DNA of 64,000 bases, from positions 4,144,430 to 4,208,429 of the forward strand of contig ML664152.1 in NCBI GenBank assembly GCA_007570785.1, read 5' to 3'. Below, piece by piece: positions 10,979 through 23,116 of this stretch (positions within the stretch are counted from its first letter, which is position 1; the number at the start of each line of letters is the position of its first letter). The position numbers were made by a program, and so were the translations under genes. Below the pieces are notes generated by a model. That model saw nothing but the letters and a program-made list of their open reading frames with translations. It had not been told where the DNA came from and made no database searches. This stretch comes from Antilocapra americana. Lineage: Eukaryota > Chordata > Mammalia > Artiodactyla > Antilocapridae.

Positions 10979-11419
10979 CATTTCTTGCCAAGCTCTTGCA
11001 TCTGTAGCCAATCTGGAGTTGCAGTGCAGCTCTGATGGGACAATTTTCTATGCTATTCACAATGTAATAGTTACAAACACGACATGCCTTTTAAGTCAAT
11101 CTGCGTTACTAATCTTTTCTCTGCCACTTTCTAAAGACTAAACCATCAACCCTAAATATATCAAGCCCTGATCTGTAGCCTCTGCTGAATTCTGGGGTGT
11201 AAACACTGCCCCTGTGGCCAACTTCAAGCTGCTGCAGTGATGTCACTGAAGGCAGAGTCGAAAGAGTTGGGCAGTGGAGGCTGGGGTTGGGGGGTGGGCG
11301 GCGGGTGCTGCGGGGAACGGGGGATTAACTAGGATTTCTGCCCCTCAGATGCAATAGAGGCAAATAACCAGAAAGGCAGAGATGATAGTAACCTGCAGTA
11401 AAAGGATTAGGAAGTGATT
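10979..11419. other. No gene seen
   Basis: Unassigned sequence with a G-rich tract at about 11,280-11,325 (runs of three to six G). Confidence 0.45.
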
Positions 11420-11810
11420 TTCCTTTAAACTTTTTATTTTATATTGGGGTGTAGCCAATTATCAACATTGTGATAGTTTCGGACAGACAGCAAAGGGACT
11501 CAGCCATACAAACACATGTGCCCATTCTCTCCCAAACTCCCCTCCCATCCAGGCTGCCCCATTACATTGAGCAGAGTTCCCTGTGCTATACAGTAGATCC
11601 TTGTTGATTATCCATTTTAAATATAGCAGTGTGTACACATCCATCCCAAATTCCCTAACTATCCCTTCCCTGCCCCCAACCCCCACCCCAGACAGCCATA
11701 AATTCATTCTCTAAATCTGTGGGTTTCTTTCTGTTCATTTGTATCGTTTCTTTTTAGAGTCCACATATAGGGGATGTCATATAATATTTCTCCTCTGTCT
11801 GACTTAAGGA
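11420..11810 (-). mobile_element. L1 3' end, reverse orientation
   Basis: Contains 'TTCCCTGTGCTATACAGTAG' and a C-rich 'CCCCCAACCCCCACCCCAG' box of the artiodactyl L1 3'UTR. It ends near the 'TTTTTAGAGTCCACATATAG' segment, and the first bases (TTTTTATTTTATATTGGGGT) are the complement of the L1 terminus. Truncated at the 5' side. Confidence 0.75.
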
Positions 11811-13427
11811 ATGCTTAAGGATGAGTTTTGAGCATTTGTTACCTCTGTTTTTTAATTTATTTCATTGCACATTTATATCCACTTTTAATAACAGCTGTTT
11901 CATAACACTCAGCTCTCAAAAGCTAATCTGCAGGTAAAGACTGGACCTTGGAGGGGTGGCCAGTCCAAGCGACAGAGGGGAAGGTGGCTGCGGAGACACA
12001 GATCCCACCATGCCTCTCCAGGTCCCCATCCTGGAATTTGCGAATGTATTATTTTACACGCATGAAGGACTCAGGGAAGCAGATGGAATTGAAGTTGGTA
12101 ATCAGCTGGCCTTAAAATAGGGAGCTTATTCTGGATTATCAGGGTGTGCCCAGAATAATCAACCAGATCCTTAAACCTGGCAGAGGGAGGCGGCAGAGAG
12201 GCTCAGAGCGATGGGACATGAGGAAGACATGACCTACCATCCTGCCCTTGCAGATGGAGGAAGGGCCACAAGCCAAGGACTGAGGGTACCCCTTGAGTTG
12301 CAAAGACGAACCTTCCCCTGGAGTGTCCAAGAGGGGCCAGCCCTTCCCACACCCTGATTTGAGCCCAGTGAGACTCACCTCAGAGGTTTAATCCCTGACG
12401 TGTAAGATGATCGATTTGTGTCGTTTTAAAAGGCCAAGTGTGTGCTGATGTGTTTCAGCCACAGGGGAGGAGCGCACCACCTCCCAGTTTTCTAGCTCCT
12501 GTTCTCTGAGTCCTGTGAATGGCCCAGTGGGCCGGGGGTCTGTGCAGACCCACCGGGGACTTGAGTGGGACTTAGCTCCTGAAAGAGGACTCGGAAGAGC
12601 CACCTTGATCTTAGTGGGTTGTTATGAGGATTAAAGATCACAAGTGCAGAGGTTTTAGTGCCTGATGAAGCTCCTGTGGGCCACGATTTCCTTTGTGGCT
12701 GCAAAAACTGGAGGCAGGAAGGGGCCAGTCCTTATGAAGCCAGTTTCTCTGGGAGGCTGGGTGCTCTTTGTCCAGAGTCAACAAGATGGAAGCCAGACCT
12801 CTGGCTGGCACTGTTTCCCACAGCTGTGGCTGCAGCAGCTCCCCAATCCTGACCGTGACGTGGCCCCCAGCCAGTGAGGCTGCTCAGATGTTTGCCTGCC
12901 TTTGTCCTTTAATGTCTTGTGCAAAAGCCATCTCTGGGTGATATGTCCTTCAAACAGATCAACAAAGAAGAAAATGCCCCTTTCTCTGCCACAGCTGGAC
13001 GGGTGGGTGAGGGGGGTGGGGGAGTGTCGGCCCTCCCTCCAGCCTCCAGAGTCCACATCACAGGTGCCCAGGGCTCACATGGAGGTGCCCACCTCCAGCC
13101 CTGTGCGTGGTCTCACCTGAGAGCAGGTGTTGGAGGCAGAGCAGGCATAAGTGCTGGCAGAGGCGAGGACATGGACCAGCAGACCACACTGTCACAGAAG
13201 CATCTGCTGAGAGGATGAGGGATAAAGACCAGAAACCAAGACAACCGTCTCCTGTTTCCAAGGTTCCCCCCACCTGCCACAGCAGACTGTCTAGTCCTGG
13301 CCAAGTCAGAGTCCTTCTGGATTCAAAGATACAGGCCAAGGGGGACACGGACAGGAAGGGACGGACTGAGGTTGGGAGGTGCAAACTATTTCATACAGGC
13401 TGGATAAACAGCAAGGTCCTCCTGTAA
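11811..13427. other. No gene seen
   Basis: About 1.6 kb of apparently unique intergenic sequence. Open frames of 60-108 codons occur on both strands without recognisable domain or splice context. Confidence 0.5.
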
Positions 13428-13641
13428 TGCATGTGGTATGAGTACTCAGTTGCGTCAGACTCTTTGACACCCCACATGGACTGCAGCCCACCAGGCTCCT
13501 CTGTCCATGGGATTTCCCAGGCAAGAATACTGGAGTAGGTTGCCATTTCCTCCTCCAGCAGATCTTCCCAACCCAGGGATCAAACCTGCGTCTCTTGCAT
13601 TACAGGTAGTTCTTTACCGCTGTGTCACTTGGGAAGCCTGT
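13428..13641 (-). mobile_element. Bov-tA SINE, reverse orientation
   Basis: Near full-length reverse copy: 'CAGGCAAGAATACTGGAGTA', 'CCCAGGGATCAAACC' and the terminal GGGAAGCC at 13,631. Confidence 0.88.
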
Positions 13642-13675
13642 AACACAAAAGGAGCTATATCCAATTTCCTGGGAT

Positions 13676-13797
13676 AAACCATAATGGAAAAGAATATTTA
13701 AAAAAGAATGTCTATATGTAACACTGAGTCACTTTGCTATGCAGCAGAGATTGGCACAACTGTAAATCAACTATGCTTCAATTCAAAAAAGCAAATA
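13676..13797 (+). mobile_element. L1 3' terminal fragment
   Basis: Shows the artiodactyl L1 3' terminus: 'AATCAACTATGCTTCAATTC' preceded by 'GAGTCACTTTGCTATGCAGC' and ending in an A-rich tail. Confidence 0.65.
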
Positions 13798-15691
13798 CAG
13801 GCTTCAGAGCTTGGAAAAACCCACAGAATTGAGCTGCTGCAGCAGGGCACACTGAGAGCAAAGTAGGGAGCTGGGGACGAGCTGTGGGAAGCCAGGCTCC
13901 CCTTCTGCCTGTCCTCCCATCCCCTTCTTCCCATCCTGTTCCGGGTCCCCCTGTGCTGCTGGATTCTTCCCCAAGAAGCCCCACACAGGTGCCACCAGCA
14001 TGGCACCCCCCCAGACCCACTCTCAGGAAAGGCTTCCTACCACGTGCCCACTGGCCCACCGCCAGCATAGCCGGGCTTCCTGCCATGTGCTCCGGGTCAA
14101 GTTCACACCCTCCCTGGTACCTGTATGGGGGCTTCACAGTGGGAGGGGCTTCCAGTGCCCCCACCGGCCCCAAGGACCACCAGGGCTGCTGATGGCGAGC
14201 ACCGAGCAGGCTGGCCCTCCCTCAGCTAGGCCGCCGTGTCCACAGCACATTTGAGGTCATGGAACTTTCTGGACTGCACTAGAAGGGGAGGGCAAAGCCA
14301 CAGAAAGGAGCCATGGGGTCCTGCCTGCATGTTCCAAATATTCTGAGAGCATTTTCTTCTAAGAAACATTTCTTCTAAGGCTGCCAACCCCAGCTAAGCT
14401 CATGCCAAGAATGCACGGGTGCCCAGACCTGGACACTCAGACCAGACGCTGGCCGTGCCCAGGCCCCTCTCTCCTCCTAGGATCAGTCCTTGCTTCCTGA
14501 GGGGTGGGCTCCCTGCCCGCCCTCTGTCGTGTGCCCTGTCCCCTGGCTTCTCTGCCCCACGGTGCCTCTTGTCTCCTGTTACAGGGTGGAGAGAACTCAA
14601 CCCCTTAGCATAGACATGGCTCCCAAACTCAGAGTCATCCTGAGGGCCATCCTCTCACCTTTCCTGGCGTGAATGTGATGAGCTAGTTGTAACTTGTACC
14701 AGGTGGTTATATTCAGGGCTCCATAATTTGTGGAGAAGTTGTCAATGATTTGGGGGTAATTTTCCACTGAAAATCCTGCATGCTAACTATATATTTTTTC
14801 TGTCTGTCTTAGTCCCTTGGGGTTTTATTGTCATTTTTCATTCTCTCTCTCTTTTTTCTTTAATCACAAAATCCACAGAGAGAAGGCCAGAGTTAGCTGG
14901 TCAACTTTGCAATACTTGGGCTTCCTGGCAACAGCTTTGTGAAAAAGAAGCCCAACAGCATTGGGCCACAGGGAAGGAGGCCTGGCTGTGCCGCATCAGG
15001 ACTCCGGCCCCAGGGAGGCAGAACTTGTGCCTGGGGAACTCCTGCCTGTGACCTTGGGGGACAGGCCTCGGGCTTCAAAGCTTGTGAAACTGGACAGACA
15101 CTCTGCAGGAGGATGAAAAATACTGTGAAGATCTTCAATCTGATTGAGTCCACCTGGAATCAAACCCCAGGATAACCATTAAACCTTGAGTCTGCCTGCT
15201 ATGGTTTCTGCCCTGGGCTGAAACACCCAAGTCCCCATGATTACCAGCATGTTTATTTTACTGAGATGATGGCAATTTCAGCAATGTTCTAAAACATTTA
15301 TAAACACTTGGGGAGATGTGTAAAATACAATGCTGCCCAAAACAATGGAGGGAATGTCTTCCCCTGCATACTCTCGTCACCCCATCCCCCTGGTGCTGGC
15401 TGTTACACATGGCCAGGTCTGGGGCTTTGAGCTGAGGCTGCCCCCACCCCCTTAGACCAGCTCTGCCTGGGTCATGGGGTGACTTCTCTGCTCTGTAAGG
15501 AAATCAGAGCTGGGGCAGAGAGGGGCCAGTCTCTTGGCAGCCTGAGCATCTCTTTAGCCAGATTCGGCTCTCAGTGGGGCCCTCGATAACTTCAGATGCC
15601 CTCCTCCTTCTGCACCCCCAGCCCCTGTGCAGGAGAGGCTCAGTGGGGCTAGGGTGTTGAATCCTGCACTTTCCAGTTCCAGCTGGGTCCT
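13798..15691. other. No gene seen
   Basis: Intergenic. The 13.87-14.60 kb part is C-rich on the plus strand and gives several overlapping open frames without conserved motifs. Confidence 0.5.
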
Positions 15692-15702
15692 AGGAATGTC
15701 CA

Positions 15703-16155
15703 TAGTCAAAGCTATGGTTTTCCCAGCAGTCACGTATGGATTTGAGAGTTGGACCACAAAGAAAGCTGAATACCGAAGAATTGATGCTTTTGAACTGTGA
15801 TGTTAGAGAAGACTCATGAATCTCTTGTACTGCAAGGAGATCAAACCAGTCATTCCTAAAGGAAATCAACCCTGACTATTCATTGGAAGGGACTGATACT
15901 AAAGCTGAAGCTCTAATACTTTGGCCACCTGTTGTGAACTGACTCCATGGAAAAGACCCTGATGCTGGGAAAGATTGAAGGCAGGAAGAGAAGGGGACAA
16001 CAGAGGATGAGATGGTTGGATGGCATCATCAACTTGATGGACATAAGTTTGAGCAAGCTCCAGGAGTTGGTGATGGACAGGGAAGCTGGGCATGCTACAT
16101 TCCATGGGGTTGCAAAGAGTTGGACGTGACTGAGTGACTGAACTGAACTAAACTG
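15703..16155 (+). mobile_element. BovB 3' end / ART2A with target duplication
   Basis: The last ~450 bases of BovB, from 'GTCAAAGCTATGGTTTTCCC' to the CTGAACTGAACTAAACTG tail. It is bounded by a perfect 11-bp duplication AGGAATGTCCA (15,692-15,702 and 16,156-16,166). A clean retroposition of a 3' fragment. Confidence 0.93.
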
Positions 16156-16540
16156 AGGAATGTCCACCTGATGAGGCTGTGTGTGCAATCAGGGACCCTG
16201 GCCCTGCCTGGTATTCCTACTAATGATATGAGTGATGAGGGAGCTGAGCACCTCGGCAGGCTGAGCACCTCAGTCTGGCCTGGCTGGGGAAGGGGCTGGG
16301 GTCTGAGTAGTCCAGGTCACCAGTGTAGGTGCTCCATGCCTACACAGCTGACCAGTAAAACCCTGGTCATGGAGGCTTGTGAGCTGCCGTGGTTGGCAGT
16401 GACCCACATGGGTCATCACGTGCCATTGTCAGAGCATCGTCCACAAGACAGGGCATCACAAGCTCAGCCTGGTCTCCCTGGGCTCCTCCCATGTGTCCTC
16501 TCTCTTGCTGACCCTCATCTGCATCCTCTCACTGTAATAG

Positions 16541-16716
16541 GGGCTTCCCTGGTGACTCAGATGCTGAAGACTCTGCCCGCAATGTGGGAGACCCAGGTTC
16601 AATCCCTGAGTCAGGAATATCCCCTAGAGAAGGGAATGGCTACCCACTCCAGTATTCTTGACCAGAGAATTCCACGGACAGAGGAGCCAAGCCAGCTACA
16701 GTCCATGGGGTGATAA
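16541..16716 (+). mobile_element. Bov-tA SINE
   Basis: Head GGGGCTTCCCTGGTGACTCA to 'TACAGTCCATGGGGTGATAA'. The terminal CACTTTCACTT tail is absent. Confidence 0.87.
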
Positions 16717-16819
16717 ACTGTAACTTCTGTACCTTGAGTCTTTCTGGAGGGTCATCAAACCTAAAGGTGGTTTGGGGAACCCTGGCACACCCTTCTCCAC
16801 AACACTGTCCCTGACTGAT

Positions 16820-17155
16820 TGTGCTGTGCTTAGTCACTCAGTCATGTCTGACTCTTTGCAACCTATGGGCTGTAGACTGCCAGGCTCCTCTGTCCATGGG
16901 ATTGTCCAGGCAAGAGTACTGGAGCGGGTTGCCATGCCCACCTCCAGGGAATTTTCCCAAGCTAGGGATTGAGCCCAGGTCTCCCGCATTGCAGACAGAT
17001 TCTTTACCATAGACTGAGCCACCAGGGAAGTCCAAGAATACTAGACTGGGTAGCCTATCCCTTCGCCAGGAGATCTTCCCAACCCAGGAATCAAACTGGG
17101 ATCTCCTGCATTGCAAGTGGATTCTTTCCCAGCTGAGCTACCCAGGAAGCCCATC
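16820..17155 (-). mobile_element. Dimeric ruminant SINE (Bov-A2-like), reverse orientation
   Basis: Two Bov-A-type units in the same reverse orientation. A full Bov-tA complement (16,825-17,032, ending GAGCCACCAGGGAAGTCC) abuts a second, shorter unit (17,033-17,153, ending CTACCCAGGAAGCCC). The pair could be a Bov-A2 dimer or two independent insertions; no duplication was seen between them. Confidence 0.8.
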
Positions 17156-17464
17156 CCTGACTGGAGCCTCCATCAAAACAAGATCAAGATAATTCCTCCC
17201 CTTTATGGGGCCCTCTCACATTCTCATAACAGGAGGAGAGGTGGGCAGTTATGAAGGGGAGGAAAATGACATCACCTCCTTCGGTGCTTCTAAGACTTGA
17301 GATCCAGCTGATGCGGCCCAGCCCTCATCTGCAGCATGAAGCCGGGGGCCTCTCTTCATGAGTTCTAGGACAGTCGGAGCAGCACGGTGCCCATCCTGAT
17401 TACAACAGGCATCTTGCTCCCAAGCGGGGGCTCCTACACTGAAGCCACGCATGGCTGTCGCCCA
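17156..17464. other. No gene seen
   Basis: Unassigned intergenic sequence. Confidence 0.4.
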
Positions 17465-17560
17465 CTCGGAATCCTAGCCCCGCCTCCACCCTGGGCCTCA
17501 GGCAAGTTCCCTCCTCCCTCTGGGCTCAGTTTCCCCACCTGAAGAATGTGGAGCTGGGTT
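17465..17560 (+). mobile_element. MIR SINE fragment
   Basis: 'CTCAGGCAAGTTCCCTCCTC' followed by 'GGCTCAGTTTCCCCACCTG' follows the MIR core order ('GGGCAAGTTAC...CTCAGTTTCCTCATCTG'). Old and diverged. Confidence 0.6.
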
Positions 17561-18172
17561 CCTGCCTAAAAGGGTGGATGAAACTGTAAGATCAGTGTGA
17601 GCCCTGGAAAGAGTGCCTATGCCCAAGTCAGAGGTAGAGTCCCAGCCCTAAACTCTGATCAGCAGGCCTGGCAGTGGTCACCCCCTGCCAGGTTAATCAG
17701 CCACAGAGAGTTGAATCTGGTCACTGATGGAACCACTGGGAGATGATTGAAGACTAGTCAGAGAGGCGGATGGGAAATGACCTGGGGGAACCCAAGGGCT
17801 CAGCCTGAGAGACACTTCAGCAGGTGTCAGGGTGACGACTCTCACCAGAGGTCTCATCAGAGGCCTGATAGAAGCATCTGGAATGTCACAGTCCCTGGTC
17901 TCAAGTCCAGACCCAACCCTCTCCCACTGTGACAGGATAACTTGCTTAGAGTGGTGAAATCATTTCTAAAGTGGAGAAGCCTCTTTTAACTCTAGGGATG
18001 TTTAGAATCACAGGCAGATGATAAATCAAACCCATTGTATTAATTCTTTCCTGTTACGTTCAGGAAGAGTCTGTGTATTTGCTTTAAAATCTGCAATATT
18101 TAAGAGAATGAGGCATATTAGAGGCTCCCACAGCACAGACTTTTTTTTTCTAGTTTATCCCATAGAATAGCT
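17561..18172. other. No gene seen
   Basis: Unassigned; ends in a short T-run (18,143-18,150) just before the BovB piece. Confidence 0.4.
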
Positions 18173-18860
18173 AAAAACTGGCTTAAAGTTCAACATTCAA
18201 AAAAACTAAGATCATGGCATCCAGTCCCATCACTTCATGGCAAATAGATGGGGAAGAAATGGAAACAGTGAGAGACTTTTATTTCCTTGGGCTCCAAAAT
18301 CACTATGGACAGTGACTGCAGCCATGAAATTAAAAGATGTTTGCTCCTTGAAAGAAAAGCTAGGACAAACCTAAACGCTGTATTAAAAAGCAGAGACATC
18401 ATTTTGCCAACAAAGGTCTATATAGTCAAAGCTGTGGTTTTCCCAGTAGTCATGTATGGAGAGTCGGATGATAAGAAAGGCTGAGCACCAAAGAATTGAT
18501 GCTTTGGAACTGTGGTCCTGGGGAAGACTCTTGAGAATCCCTTGGACTGCAAGGAGACCAAACCAGTCAATCCCAAAGGAAATCAACCCTGACTATTCAT
18601 TGGAAGGACTGATGCTGAAGCTCCAATACTCTGGCCACCTGATGTGAAGAGGTAACTCATTAGGAAAGAACTTGATGCTGGGAAAGACTGAGGGCAAGCA
18701 GTGGGGATGACAGAGGATGAGATGGTTGGATGGCATCACCAACTCAATGGACATGGGTTTGAGCAAACTCCCAGATGTGGTGAAAGACAGAGAAGCCTGG
18801 CACGCTGCAGTCCATGGGCTTGCAGATTCGGACACAACTGAGCAACTGAACAACAATGAA
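18173..18860 (+). mobile_element. BovB 3' portion (RT C-terminus and 3' end)
   Basis: About 690 bases, starting in the RT C-terminal region (AACATTCAAAAAAACTAAGA, 'CATCACTTCATGGCAAATAG') and running through the complete ART2A-like 3' end to GAGCAACTGAACAACAA. Open translation ([20 protein letters not shown]) remains recognisable, with stops. Confidence 0.92.
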
Positions 18861-19919
18861 TAGAAGAGCTGAGTCCAGTTTAAAATGCCCTGCTCTTTGT
18901 AGGCTTGCACATTTAAGTTGAAAGGCACTAGAGAAACGGATTAGATATGTAAAGAGAGTCCATATGTGCCTTAGACCCTGAGACCAAGCTTCTAGGCTTG
19001 GTCTGTCCTCAGCAGCCTCACTGGAGATTTTTTAAGCACATGGGTCATACAGTTGAAGTACTCTAGAAGGAAAATCAAAGAAATCAAATTTGCAAATATA
19101 GTTTTAACTGCCCAAGGGAATTTAATTAACAGGATTGGTCACGATCCTGTTACTTTTGTCACTTTTCATCAAACTCCAAGGTCCCCTTCAAAGTGACTGG
19201 TAGAAGTCCCCAGATGCATGCAAAATAAATTTAAAAGATTCACAAGTTGAATTTAGTTAAGAAAAATGAATTGTCTTTTAAAAATCAACCTCAGAAATGA
19301 CATATTAAATTTTCAGTAGCCATGAAGGAGTTTTCTGCATGTAGTAACCTCCTGGGACATCAGAGCCCAGACCTTGGTCAACACACGGCAGGAGTGGGAC
19401 CCAGACGTTCTGAGGACTGGAGGCCGGAGGCCCAGGGGTGGGGTGAACAAGCCAGGGCAGCAACCTGGATCCTGTGCTGTGTCCCATCCCTCCCCACCCA
19501 CAGGGGTGGGCCTGGCTGCAGGCCCACAGGTAAGGGAGGGGCCCGGTGGAGGCGACCCAGCCTTCCAGGCGTGGGAAGCAGGTGGCAGATCTTCGCTAAC
19601 CTGAGAAGCAGGTCACCCGGGCACAAGGCTGCCCACATGGAGTCCCCATCTGCTGCTCCAGACAGGGCTCTAGGATCAGCTTAGTGGTAGCACTTCTGCC
19701 CGTGACCGAGGTGTCCAGGGGCTCCTGGCACATGCAAGGTCTGGTCTGCCCACCCCCAGGGGAGCACGTGGCCAGACCTGGTGAAACTCCAGAGTTACAG
19801 GAGGTTTGCTGGGAAAGAGACGGGACGTCTGGTGAGCCGGACCTCTGTCATGGGGCCAGGCCTCTGGAAAGGGCGGCTTAGGTTAGAAACTGAATCGGGG
19901 TGCCATGTAGGCTGCTGAG
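18861..19919. other. No gene seen
   Basis: AT-rich to 19.3 kb, then increasingly GC-rich towards the CpG-enriched patch. Nothing recognised. Confidence 0.45.
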
Positions 19920-20460
19920 GTGGGGACACCAGCAAGCGATGGCTGCGGCTCCGCCTCGGCAAAAGCGGGAACGAAGCCTGAGAGAGGCCGGCCCTCAGGA
20001 CAGAAGTGGACCAGCTCCCAGGAAGGCTCCCACGCTCCTGAGGCTGGGCCAGCCATCCCCCTCCCCGAGGGAGGGCGAACCCCGGTTCAGGGGTGGAAGT
20101 GTCTCTGGAGCGCAGGGCCACCACGGAAGCCGGAGGCCTCGCCGGGCTCCACAGTGACGCCACTTCCTGGACGATGCGAGCTCTGAGGTGCCCCGTTTGT
20201 GCTCAGCCCTGGTTCCACAGCCGTGCCCTCCCTGAGCAGCTCTCCTCTTCCACCAGGCTCCCCGTGGGGACCCTGGACACAGACGAGACCTCCCGGCCGC
20301 CCGAGTATGTGGCGCACTGGGCCTCCAGCCCAGGCCTAGCCACGCAGCCACCCTGACTTCATTCTGTGTCCCTGGAAAGAGACGTTTCCAAGCCTCAGGA
20401 CGACTGCAGAGAGTATTCAAGGCACGTCCCAGGGGCCTGGCGCCCTCGGGAGGCTGGTGA
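19920..20460. promoter_or_regulatory. CpG-enriched patch, possible CpG island
   Basis: By eye I count roughly 30 CpG dinucleotides in about 540 bases of GC-rich sequence, clearly denser than the flanks. No TATA box or exon could be tied to it. Overlapping open frames (up to 235 codons on the minus strand, 19,995-20,702) are expected from the base composition. It could be a distal regulatory element or an unannotated promoter, or may simply be GC-rich DNA. Confidence 0.4.
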
Positions 20461-21187
20461 AGCTTAGCCGGCGCCTGCCTTCTTCTTTGACTTTCCCCGC
20501 CAAGCCCACAGGAACTCCCGCTGCCAACAGTCCGGCCATGGCCCCAATCCCACAGTGCCAGTCCAGGGAAGTTTACCCTGGGTTTTGCCCGCACAGGGAC
20601 ACCATTTCCTGCCATGGCTGCCCTTTTCCTCCCAGAAACAAAGAGGAGTGAGAAGGAAGGCGCCCCTCCCTCGGGAAGTCCAGGCAGGAAGGCAGAGACC
20701 ACGCAGAGCAGGCCCCACAGCCGCCCAGGCCGGCGCCTCTAAGTCCCCTGCTATGAAGGCACTGGGTCTGTCCACCCTGAAAGACCAGGGATGAAGCGAG
20801 TACTCACATCTTAAGGCAAAACAAGGAAACTTTGAATATAAACCTTTTTCTCTGCTGTTGGGCCTGCTTTCTCCCCCCTCCTCTCCCTCCAGTGTACATG
20901 GTGTTTTAACCAGACCTCCCCACAGCAGAAATTCCTGCTCAACCATAAACATCAATTTTTCTTCTCCTGACACCAACCCCATAACTCCTTAGAAGACAGT
21001 GTCCCTTTCTCAATCCTGTACAGGGTCACAATGACCCTCACCAAGTATGTGCAGACATCTTCAGTGACTTTGATGTAAAATGCCAGTGTATCATTTCCCT
21101 TAAAGGCAGCCATTGGAACAGACTGCTCAGATGACCTGGTGAGTACTGGGTCATCTCTACGGAAGTTCTTAGCTGAGATACTTACTT
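20461..21187. other. No gene seen
   Basis: GC-rich at first and then ordinary intergenic sequence. Confidence 0.45.
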
Positions 21188-21399
21188 GGTGTGTGTTTGT
21201 GCTCAGTCGTGTCCAACTCTTCACAACTCCATGGACTGTAGCCGCCAGGCTCCTCTGTCCATGGGATTTTCCCAGCAAGAATACTGGAGTGGGTTGCCAT
21301 CCCCTCCTCCAGGGGATCTTCCCAACCCAGGGATCAAACCCACGTCTCCTGCATTGGCAAGTGGATTCTTTACCACTGAGCCAACTGGAATCCCTAAAT
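21188..21399 (-). mobile_element. Bov-tA SINE, reverse orientation
   Basis: Reverse copy with 'TGTGCTCAGTCGTGTCCAAC' tail complement and 'CATTGGCAAGTGGATTCTTT' head complement; well preserved. Confidence 0.9.
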
Positions 21400-21523
21400 A
21401 CCTACTTATGACCTTGTTAATTAATGTTACTTGCTGTGTTACTTGTATTCCGTCTATTTTACAAGATTATTGCTTTTTGCATTACCAAATGTGTGGCTGA
21501 GCCTCAGGTAAAATTCATAACGA

Positions 21524-21735
21524 CTGTGTGCTCAGTCGCTCAGTCTTGTCCAACTCAACAACCACATGGACTGTAACCCACCAGCCTCCTCTGTCCATGG
21601 GATTGTCCAGGCAAGAATACTGGAGTGGATCGCCAGTGCCTCCTCCAGGGAATCTTCCCGACCCAGGGATCGAGCCCAAATCTCCTGCATCGCAGGTGGA
21701 TTCTTTACCACTGAGCCATCACAGAAGTCCCAATA
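21524..21735 (-). mobile_element. Bov-tA SINE, reverse orientation
   Basis: Second reverse copy only about 125 bases beyond the previous one, preserving 'CTCAGTCGCTCAGTCTTGTC' and 'GGATTCTTTACCACTGAGCC'. The internal differences show it is a separate insertion, not a local duplication. Confidence 0.9.
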
Positions 21736-22640
21736 ACAACTAGGTGACCTGAAATGAATGACCAAATATGTAGTCCTGTAAGAAAAATGATTGTAATCAT
21801 GTAATTAGTTGTAGAAAGGAGCAACACAAGGGACCCATTTCCTGGGCCAGAACAGATCAGTCGGACAGGCGGCCCAGAAGCTTTGGGCGCCTGTCATCAG
21901 GGGGTTGTCCAAGAACAGTGTCAGCCTTTCAAATCTGCATCTGACCCGGGAATGAGCATTCTTAGGGCCTTGGAACAAACTGGTCATGAAATGCCTCCAA
22001 ACATTGGTTGAAATTAAGACCAAAGGGGAGGGGGCAGTAAAATAGGAACGTTACCCTCCCTCCTGTTCTACGAGAAACAAGTCAGCAGCTCTGCAGTCGC
22101 TGACCTGCAAGGTGAAGATCGGGATGAGGCCTTCTGTGCTCTGGGAAGACTGGCCCTCAGGTAGTCAGAGATTTTCAGGAGAAATTTTGTATGATCCTGG
22201 ATTCTTGCCCCTTTCCAAACTCAGGAAAGCACCCAAACCGTTACTCGAGATGCTGTTCCTGGTGACCGCAGCAGCCTTCCACTAAGGTGTATGCTTGACT
22301 GCTCACCCCCTCCTCCGAACCACATGGATACTCCCCCTCCCCCACCTCTCTGGAACATTCCCCGGAGCTACTGCAAGACGTCTCCTGGGCGATAATCCTC
22401 AGGTTGGCTAGAATAAAAATTTTCATGTCATTCTTAGATTGACTATTGATTAATATTTTCCTCACCACCAGCGCGGTTGTCTGAGCCCCACCCCAGCAGA
22501 CACGTGCCCCTGAGATCCTGAAGCTCTGTGGGATGATTTCAGATTTCCTTCCTTCGCAGCCAAGATGCTCCAACAGGGCGAAAGCGTTCAAACCAGAGAA
22601 GCAGGGCACTGGTGGCTGCAGAAAAACGGGTCTCCCTCCC
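21736..22640. other. No gene seen
   Basis: Unassigned, apparently unique intergenic sequence. Confidence 0.45.
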
Positions 22641-22648
22641 TGGTCTGC

Positions 22649-22663
22649 GGCGCCATCTCGTGG
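22649..22663 (-). promoter_or_regulatory. CTCF-like motif
   Basis: The minus strand reads CCACGAGATGGCGCC, which fits the CTCF core consensus (CCASNAGRKGGCRCY). It lies outside any recognised repeat. Occupancy cannot be known from sequence. Confidence 0.5.
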
Positions 22664-22769
22664 TGGATTAGGGGTAGCGCAGCTTGGGCCGGAGGGTACC
22701 AGGCGGATGCTGTGAGCCTCCGCCTCCATCAGATCCCTGGTTTTCATCAGACCCTCCCCAGCAAGAGAA

Positions 22770-22887
22770 TCAAAGCACTTTACAGGCAGGCAGGCCTGGT
22801 TTCAATTCCAGTCTCTCCACTTACCAGCTGTTTGGGAAAGTTGCATAACGACTCCATTTCCCCCATTTTCTCCATTTTAAAGTGAGA
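22770..22887 (+). mobile_element. MIR SINE fragment
   Basis: Order of 'TTTCAATTCCAGTCTCTCCA', 'CTTACCAGCTGTTTGGGAAA' and 'CCATTTTCTCCATTTTAAAG' matches the MIR core. Confidence 0.75.
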
Positions 22888-22920
22888 AGATGTGTAATTA
22901 ATATCTACAAGGTGTGTGCA

Positions 22921-23116
22921 TAGCCTTCCCTTGTGGCTCAGCTGGTAAAGAATCTGCCTGCAATGCAGGAGACCTGGTTCTATCCCCGGGTTGGGAAGAC
23001 CCTGTGGAGAAGGGAAAGGCTACCCACTCTGGCATTCTGGCCTGGAGAATTCCACGGACTGTATAGTCCATGGGGTTGCAAAGAGTCGGACTCGCCTGAG
23101 CAACTTTCACTTCACA
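22921..23116 (+). mobile_element. Bov-tA SINE
   Basis: Starts CCTTCCCTTGTGGCTCAGCT and ends CAACTTTCACTTCAC; one internal deletion in the GAAGATCCC region. Confidence 0.88.

Noticed and set aside
16171..16713. 180-codon open frame on the plus strand
   Set aside because: Its last third is Bov-tA sequence and the first part has no recognisable domain.
19995..20702. 235-codon open frame on the minus strand
   Set aside because: It lies in GC- and CpG-rich DNA with overlapping open frames on other frames, has no domain, and its arginine/glycine/proline-rich composition follows the base content.
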